From NCBI GenBank assembly GCA_905203645.1, contig CAJKWP010000018.1, positions 1 to 21,591 of the forward strand: a DNA stretch of 21,591 bases. Direction: 5' to 3'. The translations under genes and the position numbers were made by a program. Numbering within the stretch: the stretch's first letter is position 1; each line of letters begins with the position of its first letter. The notes beneath the pieces were generated by a model. That model was not told the origin of the DNA. It saw nothing but the letters and a program-made list of their open reading frames with translations, and did not search any database. Shown in pieces: positions 1 to 4,994 of the stretch. The DNA comes from an uncultured Christensenella sp. (GTDB lineage Bacteria > Bacillota > Clostridia > Christensenellales > UBA1242).

Positions 1-1
1 T

Positions 2-178
2 CGTACTTCGTGGGCATTAGATGATCCAGACAATTGGTATCATACACACCGTTTTGGTGGAAAATGCATGGTTATTGGTGGTATTCTTCTTATTGTTTTA
101 TCACCATTTATGAATTTATTTATTTTCTTTATTTATTTTGTATGTATTTTTGTTTCAATTTTTATTATTTTATTTTAA
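2..178 (+). CDS. SdpI/YfhL-family membrane protein, C-terminal fragment
   Basis: Frame 2 is open from the window edge to a TAA at 176-178, giving about 58 residues of a protein whose start lies outside. It begins RTSWALDDPDNWYHTHRFGG, which matches the conserved 'RTPWTLsNeenWrkTHrfgG' signature of the SdpI/YfhL family. In Bacillus, SdpI gives immunity to the SdpC toxin and also acts in signalling; many homologues have no known role. After the signature come two hydrophobic stretches (CMVIGGILLIVLSPF, then a Phe/Ile-rich segment), consistent with C-terminal membrane helices. Its last 14 bases overlap the tail of the convergent Nudix gene, and no terminator is visible between the two. The family call rests on one motif and the helices. 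The actual function cannot be told from this fragment. Confidence 0.72.
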   Translation, partial: RTSWALDDPDNWYHTHRFGGKCMVIGGILLIVLSPFMNLFIFFIYFVCIFVSIFIILF

Positions 179-749
179 GCAAATTTTTGTATAAAAAACA
201 TCTTAATTGAAGTCGACTTTGCAAACCAAAATTTTGTGTATCAAGCATATTTTCCAACTCATCAAGATCAACAACATTTATTTCTATATCTTCAAAATTA
301 CCAAGGTTTTGTTTTTTGTCAATCTTCACTTCGGCTTCAAAACAAATCAAACTTTCATCACTCATTCCTGCACTTGAAAACGAAGATATTTCGGTTTGCA
401 CAAGTGATATTACGCTGGCACCAATTTCTTCTTCCAATTCACGCTTTGCCGAATCTTCGGGGCTTTCACCTTCATCAATCAAGCCTGCTGGAACTCCAAA
501 GATATAATCGTTTATAGGATATCTAAACTCTTTTATAAGAACTACCTTTGTTTTGTTGTCTTCATAAAAGAATGGAATAATTCTTACAGCGTCATCCTTT
601 CTTTTGCCAGTAACCGCCAAATTGTCGATACTCTTTCGTGAAGCAATGTTGTACTTCAATTCTTTTCCAGCGTCGTTTTCAAAAGTCGCTTGAAACATAT
701 TAAGATACTTCAAATTTGTCAACTGTTTTACATTTGTCAATTTTTTCAT
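165..749 (-). CDS. Nudix hydrolase, ADP-ribose pyrophosphatase type
   Basis: This 194-residue protein carries a complete Nudix box at residues 89-111 (G89, E95, R103-E104, E107-E108, G110), following the pattern GX5EX7REUXEEXGU. The preceding FRYPINDYIFGVPAGL is typical of the NudF/YqkG ADP-ribose pyrophosphatases, which split ADP-ribose into AMP and ribose-5-phosphate with a divalent metal. All catalytic Glu residues are present. The ATG start overlaps the TGA of the upstream nicotinamidase gene (ATGA arrangement). An AAGGAG lies about 14 nt before it, so translational coupling is likely. As part of the NAD locus it could recycle the ribose of broken-down NAD into PRPP through the neighbouring PRPP synthetase. 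Substrate choice is inferred from family and context; another NDP-sugar or NADH cannot be excluded. Confidence 0.85.
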   Translation of the reverse strand: MKKLTNVKQLTNLKYLNMFQATFENDAGKELKYNIASRKSIDNLAVTGKRKDDAVRIIPFFYEDNKTKVVLIKEFRYPINDYIFGVPAGLIDEGESPEDSAKRELEEEIGASVISLVQTEISSFSSAGMSDESLICFEAEVKIDKKQNLGNFEDIEINVVDLDELENMLDTQNFGLQSRLQLRCFLYKNLLKIK

Positions 750-1330
750 AAAATCTTTTCATTCTCCTTGTTTTTGTAACTGAGCACTATGGCACCCAAA
801 TTTTCCATTTTTTCAAGAGCCTGCTCATGACATTTTTGTGCATTGTGATTTTCGCCATCAAATGTATAACATCCGTTTTCAAAAACAATTATCTTTGTTG
901 CAAGAGCGTTGCGATTTATATAGTCAACAAAACTTTCCACAAAATTCAAAACACATATATCCGTGCAACAACCACAAACATACACTTTGTCAAAAACGTT
1001 TTTTGCCAAAAGATTTTGAAACTGTTTTGTTACAAAACCATTTGTTGTATTCTTGCATATTTGAAAATCAAAGATAGATGATATATTTTTTAACTGCGGA
1101 ATCAACTCACTTTCTGGCGTACCTTTCAAACAATGTGGTGGAAACGTTTGAAACTCCGCATCATCCATACTGTGACAATCTTTGAACGCAACAACTTCAA
1201 AATTGTTCTTTTTTGCTTTCTTTACAAGACTTACAATCACCGGAGTAATCTTGTCAATCTGTTTGTCAGCAAGCGCTCCAAAATTTACAAAACCATTTAC
1301 CATATCAATTACTACCAACAAATTTTTCAC
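746..1330 (-). CDS. pncA: Nicotinamidase (isochorismatase-family cysteine hydrolase)
   Basis: This 194-residue isochorismatase-fold protein probably deamidates nicotinamide to nicotinate for NAD salvage. The catalytic triad is readable: D9 in VVIDMVNGF, K93 in ICKNTTNGF, and the nucleophile C126 in GCCTDICVLN. D51 and H53 in FKDCHS, followed by FPPHCLKGTPESEL, provide the metal-binding and substrate-pocket signatures of PncA-type enzymes. The start is a GTG at 1328-1330, preceded by a strong GGAG/GGGGAG purine tract at 1331-1341; no in-frame ATG fits better. It is the first gene of the minus-strand arm, overlaps the Nudix gene by 4 nt, and has its own TTGACA-17-TATTAT promoter. NadE, an NAD-type PRPP synthetase and NrtR nearby make nicotinamidase more likely than isochorismatase. 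Confidence 0.86.
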   Translation of the reverse strand: MKNLLVVIDMVNGFVNFGALADKQIDKITPVIVSLVKKAKKNNFEVVAFKDCHSMDDAEFQTFPPHCLKGTPESELIPQLKNISSIFDFQICKNTTNGFVTKQFQNLLAKNVFDKVYVCGCCTDICVLNFVESFVDYINRNALATKIIVFENGCYTFDGENHNAQKCHEQALEKMENLGAIVLSYKNKENEKIL

Positions 1331-1369
1331 TTCTCCCCTCCATTTTTGTGCCTTTTACAAACTCAGCAC

Positions 1370-1425
1370 ATTGAATATTTTGATATATTCATTTTGATAA
1401 TATCACACAAAAAATATCTTGTCAA
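1370..1425 (-). promoter_or_regulatory. Promoter of pncA-Nudix operon
   Basis: On the minus strand TTGACA (1420-1425) is followed after exactly 17 nt by TATTAT (1397-1402), with a TGA extended -10 just before it. Transcription should start near 1390, leaving a leader of about 60 nt before the GTG. The -10 lies inside the small dyad TGATAATATCA (1395-1405). The -35 forms one half of the 29-bp palindrome shared with the opposite promoter. The direct repeat ATTTTGATA occurs at about 1377 and again at 1391. Confidence 0.75.
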
Positions 1426-1448
1426 CAAGTTTTTAAAAATTGTTGACA
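1420..1448. promoter_or_regulatory. 29-bp dyad between divergent promoters, candidate NrtR operator
   Basis: The two -35 boxes are the outer ends of an inverted repeat: TGTCAACAAGTTTT on the left and its near-exact complement on the right (13 of 14 positions), centred at 1434. The two -10 dyads at 1395-1405 and 1463-1473 are also placed symmetrically around 1434. NrtR is a dimeric repressor that binds palindromes in NAD-gene promoters, and nrtR is the last gene of the plus-strand operon, so this is the obvious operator candidate. Whether NrtR binds here or at the -10 dyads is not visible from sequence. Confidence 0.5.
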
Positions 1449-1478
1449 TTTTTTTGTCACTTTGATATTATCATTTTG
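1443..1478 (+). promoter_or_regulatory. Promoter of prs-nadE-nrtR operon (distal)
   Basis: TTGACA (1443-1448), a 17-nt spacer and TATTAT (1466-1471) with a TG at -14/-15 make a near-consensus sigma-70 promoter. A start near 1478 leaves a leader of about 170 nt. The -10 lies in the dyad TGATATTATCA (1463-1473), mirror image of the one in the opposite promoter. Confidence 0.72.
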
Positions 1479-1560
1479 AAAATATAAAGCAACTATTGTA
1501 AATTGTAAGCACTCAAAAGCCTTTATTGTTACAATATCTATGACTTTATCTGACGTAAAG

Positions 1561-1590
1561 TTGCAAGAATATTCTTATATCATGTATAAT
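1561..1590 (+). promoter_or_regulatory. Possible second promoter of prs-nadE-nrtR
   Basis: TTGCAA (1561-1566) and a perfect TATAAT (1585-1590) are separated by 18 nt, with a start near 1597, about 50 nt before the prs ATG. It lacks the palindromes of the distal promoter, so it could give NrtR-independent basal expression. Its position is plausible, but AT-rich DNA throws up such boxes by chance. Confidence 0.45.
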
Positions 1591-1614
1591 ATTCTTTCAA
1601 AAATACTATTTTTT

Positions 1615-1639
1615 AAACAAGTACAAGTATTTGTTTTTT
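1615..1639 (+). promoter_or_regulatory. Hairpin plus U-run just before the prs ribosome binding site
   Basis: AAACAAGTA and TATTTGTTT can pair (9 bp, one G-U) around a CAAG loop. The stem runs into six T (1634-1639), directly followed by the AGGAG at 1640-1644. The shape is that of a weak intrinsic terminator or attenuator, or a structure that limits ribosome access. The stem is almost all A-U, so stability is doubtful. Confidence 0.3.
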
Positions 1640-1649
1640 AGGAGAACAA

Positions 1650-2471
1650 ATGTATATAAACAAAATCAAATTTACACCAAAAAGATATTCAAGTGGCGAA
1701 TTGAAATTGATGCGTTCATATTTGGATAGTTTTGTCTGTGATGGCAAAGCAGAAATACTTTTTGAAAATGACTTTTCGATTTTTGAACTTTTGCTTATTT
1801 TGGATTATTATAAAACTCAAAACATAAAAACAGATTTGATACTTTCATATCTTCCCTATCAAAGGATGGACCACAACGGTCGTAATGAACTGAACACACT
1901 TCAAAATGTTGCAAATCTGTTCAACAATCAAAATCTTGACTCCATAACTATTTGCGAACCGCACTGTGATATAAAATGTTTCAAAAATTCAAAATCTTTA
2001 AGTTTGATAAAAAAAATGAAAGACGTTGTGTTTTCTCAAATTGATTTTGACAACGAACAAGACTTTGTTGTTTTGACGGACAAAGGCGGATTTCAAAGAT
2101 ACAATGATATTGCAAAAAACGTTGTGTATTTTGAAAAGCAACGTGACAGTCAAACTGGGCTTATTGTCAAGCAACAAATGATTGGAAAAATCGACCCAAC
2201 AAAAAAGATACTTGTTGTTGACGATATAATTTCAACTGGTGACACAATTGTAAACATCTTGGACGAACTTTGTTTGCAAGGTGCAAAACAAATTTATATT
2301 ATGTCCGGACACATCGAAAACAACAAATATAATCGCAGACTTTTTGAATTTGAAAACGTTCAAAAAATATATTCGACGAACAGTCTTCGCAAAATTGGTA
2401 CAAAAAAATTGAAATTATTTGATGTAAAGGAGCTTGTTTATGGACAAACAAAACGTACAAAAAATTGTTGA
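1650..2471 (+). CDS. prs: Ribose-phosphate pyrophosphokinase (PRPP synthetase), short NAD-locus type
   Basis: This 273-residue protein would make PRPP from ribose-5-phosphate and ATP. The PRPP loop is clear at residues 189-199 (VVDDIISTGDT). The ATP/ribose-phosphate signatures are LPYQRMD (68-74), EPHCD (103-107, the position of the catalytic His in 'DLHAGQ'), DKGG (144-147) and EKQR (162-165, the flexible-loop basic residues). It is about 40 residues shorter than housekeeping Prs (about 315). The 'PHCD/PHSD' form is the one I associate with Prs encoded beside nicotinamide salvage genes, including phage versions. The start ATG has AGGAG 5 nt upstream. It is the first gene of the plus-strand operon, and its end overlaps nadE. 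It probably supplies PRPP for the nicotinate phosphoribosyltransferase step, whose gene is not in the window. A general purine-pathway role is less likely. Confidence 0.82.
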   Translation: MYINKIKFTPKRYSSGELKLMRSYLDSFVCDGKAEILFENDFSIFELLLILDYYKTQNIKTDLILSYLPYQRMDHNGRNELNTLQNVANLFNNQNLDSITICEPHCDIKCFKNSKSLSLIKKMKDVVFSQIDFDNEQDFVVLTDKGGFQRYNDIAKNVVYFEKQRDSQTGLIVKQQMIGKIDPTKKILVVDDIISTGDTIVNILDELCLQGAKQIYIMSGHIENNKYNRRLFEFENVQKIYSTNSLRKIGTKKLKLFDVKELVYGQTKRTKNC

Positions 2472-3192
2472 ATGGATAAAAGATTATGTCACGACGGCAC
2501 ACGCTGACGGAGTTGTAATCGGCATGAGTGGCGGAAAAGACAGTCTTGTTGTTGCAAAATTATGCACCGAAGCAATTGGAAAACAAAATGTTTATGGTGT
2601 GATAATGCCAAATGGCGAAATGATTGACAAAAATGACGCAGAAATATCTTGTGAACTTTTGGGTATAGATTATTCAATCTTGAATATAAGCAAAACTTAC
2701 AACTCTCTTTTGCAAGATATCAATCCAACTTTGCAAAAACTTGGAAAAACCGCAAACACAATCACAACCATAAATACTGCACCAAGAATAAGAATGACAA
2801 CACTTTATGCCCTTGCCGGAAGTATGAATTATTTGGTTGCAAACACTTCAAATTTGAGCGAAACTATGGTTGGTTACACAACAAAATGGGGCGATAACGT
2901 TGGCGACTTTGCACCCATTGCAAACTTTACAAAATCCGAAGTTTGTCAAATAGGATTGTTGCTTGGACTTCCCAATGATTTGGTAAACAAAACGCCAAGC
3001 GACGGACTTTCGGGTAAATCTGATGAAGAAAACCTTGGATTTACGTATGATAATCTTGACAAATATATAAGACTTGGCATACAAAATAACGACTTTGAAC
3101 AAATAGCCAAAATGCACAAATATTCTGCACACAAACGAATTGGTGCAAAAAAATTTGAAAACGATTTGCCAAACTTTTTTGAAAGGAGATAA
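2440..3192 (+). CDS. nadE: NH3-dependent NAD synthetase
   Basis: This 250-residue enzyme adenylates nicotinate adenine dinucleotide and amidates it with ammonia to give NAD, the final step of NAD synthesis. The ATP-pyrophosphatase P-loop SGGKDS is at residues 30-35. Downstream are the family landmarks PRIRMTTLYALA, NLSETMVGYTTKWGDNVGDF, KSEV and TPSDGLSGKSDEENLG. There is no N-terminal glutaminase (nitrilase) domain, so free ammonia is the expected donor. I place the start at the ATG at 2440 because AAAGGAG (2426-2432) sits 7 nt before it; an in-frame TTG at 2434 is too close to that site. The gene overlaps the end of prs by 32 nt, and its own last codons hold the ribosome binding site of nrtR, so the three genes are translationally packed. 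Confidence 0.93.
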   Translation: MDKQNVQKIVEWIKDYVTTAHADGVVIGMSGGKDSLVVAKLCTEAIGKQNVYGVIMPNGEMIDKNDAEISCELLGIDYSILNISKTYNSLLQDINPTLQKLGKTANTITTINTAPRIRMTTLYALAGSMNYLVANTSNLSETMVGYTTKWGDNVGDFAPIANFTKSEVCQIGLLLGLPNDLVNKTPSDGLSGKSDEENLGFTYDNLDKYIRLGIQNNDFEQIAKMHKYSAHKRIGAKKFENDLPNFFERR

Positions 3193-3194
3193 AA

Positions 3195-4061
3195 ATGCTT
3201 ACAGAAGAAGATAAAAAATTTTTGTTGATGTATTCAGACAGTGAATATCAAAAACCAAGCGTAACCGTTGATGCTGTTGTTTTTCGCCTGTCCGAAACAA
3301 AATCACAAAACTATCGCAAATTGCCACAAAAAAAATTGCAAGTGTATTTGACACAAAGGGCTTATCCCCCATTCAAAAACAAGTATTCAGTCATTGGAAC
3401 TTTTATTGACTTGAATTTTGAACTTGGCAAAACAATGAAACTTTGTGTAAAGAAAAAAGTAAACTTGCAAAATTTTTATTTTGAACAACTTTATACTTTT
3501 GGTGAAAAAACTCGTGACCCAAGAACGCGTGTGTTGAGCACAAGTTATATGCTTTTGACAAATCAAGAAGAAAAACTTGAAAACGGAGAATGGTTTGATC
3601 TAAATCTATCCGAAACTATTTTGCAAAATACAAGGTCGAATAATGGTTTTGAATTTGAAAAACAAGTTAATCTTGTCCTTTCAAACCAAAATAACACTTT
3701 GGAAAATATTTTGAACGTAAAAATAGCAAAGGAAAATTTGCAAGAAACAAAAACAGTTACTATTCAAAATTCATGTCTTGCTTTTGACCATGCAAAAATA
3801 ATTTACTATGCACTGGAAAGACTCAAAAACAAACTTGAATACACGGATATAATCTTCAATCTTCTGCCAAAATATTTTACTTTGACAGAACTCAAAAACT
3901 GTTATGAAGTTATACTTGGTGAAAAATTGCTTGATGCAAATTTCCGCAGAAAAACCGCCAAATTGGTTGTTCCCACACAAGATTACATCACTGGAAAAGG
4001 TCACCGTTCAAGTCAACTCTTCACCCACAACCCATTTTGGAACATAAACAATTTGGATTAA
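3195..4061 (+). CDS. nrtR: NrtR-family transcriptional regulator of NAD metabolism
   Basis: This 288-residue protein has two domains. The first (about 20-150) is Nudix-like (PSVTVDAVVF, then QLYTFGEKTRDPRTRV, a landmark of NrtR). Its Nudix box is ruined: the stretch after GTFIDLNFE lacks the RExxEE glutamates, so it should bind but not hydrolyse ligand. The second (about 200-270: LAFDHAKIIYYALERLKNKLEY, LLPKYFTLTELKNCYE, NFRRK) is the winged helix-turn-helix seen in NrtR repressors. Known NrtR proteins repress NAD salvage genes and are released by ADP-ribose or related NAD products. AAGGAG (3183-3188) lies within the end of nadE. Being last in the prs-nadE operon, it is probably autoregulated. 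The nearby Nudix enzyme would destroy its likely effector. The target operator is inferred only. Confidence 0.87.
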   Translation: MLTEEDKKFLLMYSDSEYQKPSVTVDAVVFRLSETKSQNYRKLPQKKLQVYLTQRAYPPFKNKYSVIGTFIDLNFELGKTMKLCVKKKVNLQNFYFEQLYTFGEKTRDPRTRVLSTSYMLLTNQEEKLENGEWFDLNLSETILQNTRSNNGFEFEKQVNLVLSNQNNTLENILNVKIAKENLQETKTVTIQNSCLAFDHAKIIYYALERLKNKLEYTDIIFNLLPKYFTLTELKNCYEVILGEKLLDANFRRKTAKLVVPTQDYITGKGHRSSQLFTHNPFWNINNLD

Positions 4062-4103
4062 AAATGTAAAATTATTTGGATAATGTTTTGGTTAATTTTA
4101 AAA

Positions 4104-4130
4104 AAAACACTTGCTTCATGCAAGTGTTTT
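4104..4130. terminator. Bidirectional terminator between nrtR and the bPH2 gene
   Basis: AAAACACTTGC (4104-4114), loop TTCAT, GCAAGTGTTTT (4120-4130): an 11-bp perfect stem with A-run and T-run flanks. It lies between the convergent ends of nrtR and the minus-strand membrane protein and can serve both. Confidence 0.85.
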
Positions 4131-4133
4131 CAA

Positions 4134-4781
4134 TTAAATATCTTTTGTAAATTTTGTGTTGTATCCATCATTGGTTTCTGGACGCAAGTTGTTTGGGAAT
4201 TGAATATCAGTTTTTATATCAACAACAATTTGTTGCAATTTTTGAGTCAATATATAAGGGTTTTCTATATCATACAAAACTTGTGCACCAGATTTGCTTG
4301 AAATATAGATATCACCCACTTTCAAAATTTTGTCAATCAAACCAACTTTCAAGTTGAAAGAATCAATTTCGGAATAATACAAACTTTTAATATCAATGCC
4401 AATTATACCAGATTTGATAATTATGCGTTTGTTTGTAAATGCATATTCAAGATTTTTGTATTGCCTGTTGGCAGTAACAACCTTTGTAATCCAAATCCAC
4501 ACAGGCAAAAGATGAAAAGCAAAAAATACAACATAAAACAAAATCATTGGCCAAGGCATATTCATGTGTTTGTTTGTATAAATAATCATACAGATAAAAA
4601 AAGCATCCAGCATCAACCATATCAATGCTATTGGCAACATAGAAAGGATATTGCCCCAAACGAATGCCTTTTTCTTTGGTTTTCCACGCCACAAAATTTG
4701 TTCGTCTTTTGCAAGGGCTTGCTCGATTGAAGTAAGTTCCACAGCGTCGTTTTTAAAATATTTTTCATCAATCTCTTTCAT
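4134..4781 (-). CDS. bPH2 (DUF304) domain membrane protein
   Basis: This 215-residue protein starts with a polar segment ending ILWRGKPKKKAF. Two strongly hydrophobic helices follow at about residues 43-65 and 75-100, then a cytoplasmic-looking domain. The domain's core YAFTNKRIIIKSGIIGIDIKSLYYSEIDSF is the bacterial pleckstrin-homology type 2 (bPH2/DUF304) signature ('yTltdeRlirrsGil...'). Such proteins are widespread in Firmicutes and mostly without assigned function. I take the ATG at 4781 because GGAG (4787-4790) sits 5 nt before it; an in-frame ATG at 4817 has no ribosome binding site. It is transcribed alone from a TTGCAT-16-TATAAT promoter and ends at the terminator shared with nrtR. 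Nothing links it to NAD metabolism except the promoter palindrome noted separately. Confidence 0.75.
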   Translation of the reverse strand: MKEIDEKYFKNDAVELTSIEQALAKDEQILWRGKPKKKAFVWGNILSMLPIALIWLMLDAFFICMIIYTNKHMNMPWPMILFYVVFFAFHLLPVWIWITKVVTANRQYKNLEYAFTNKRIIIKSGIIGIDIKSLYYSEIDSFNLKVGLIDKILKVGDIYISSKSGAQVLYDIENPYILTQKLQQIVVDIKTDIQFPNNLRPETNDGYNTKFTKDI

Positions 4782-4846
4782 TATTTCTCCATAATTTTTT
4801 ATCAAATTATTTTGCAAACAAAAAGAAGCTCATTATTTTGTTTACA

Positions 4847-4879
4847 TTTTGATTATATCAAAACCTGCAAATAATGCAA
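4847..4879 (-). promoter_or_regulatory. Promoter of the bPH2 gene
   Basis: On the minus strand TTGCAT (4874-4879), a 16-nt spacer and TATAAT (4852-4857) precede the gene by about 70 nt. The -10 is embedded in a perfect dyad, TTTTGAT/ATCAAAA (4847-4863), similar to but not identical with the TGATATTATCA dyads of the NAD promoters. Confidence 0.6.
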
Positions 4880-4963
4880 AATAAATTTTGAATAATTTGT
4901 ATCAATTTGTTCTTTGAAAATCACTTAAACATGTTTTGAATTTATCAGGCATTTGTTTCACAA

Positions 4964-4989
4964 AAAAAAGAAGATTGCTCTTCTTTTTT
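4964..4989 (-). terminator. Terminator of the InlB-repeat surface protein gene
   Basis: An 11-bp stem (4964-4974 with 4979-4989, loop TTGC) starts 5 nt beyond the stop codon of the surface protein gene. Read on the minus strand it is AAAAAAGAAGA, then TCTTCTTTTTT, with the distal arm ending in T, as expected of an intrinsic terminator. Confidence 0.75.
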
Positions 4990-4994
4990 GTATG

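Noticed and set aside
236..1465. Plus-strand open frames opposite the Nudix and nicotinamidase genes
   Set aside because: They overlap genes with complete catalytic motifs, and have no ribosome sites or recognisable domains.
1478..1649. A known riboswitch (NAD+ or PRPP type) in the prs leader
   Set aside because: I could not find the conserved cores of known NAD+ or PRPP riboswitches; only the A/U-rich hairpin is visible.
2299..4004. Minus-strand open frames opposite prs, nadE and nrtR
   Set aside because: Antisense shadows rich in Cys/Phe/Tyr; the plus strand encodes recognisable enzymes throughout.
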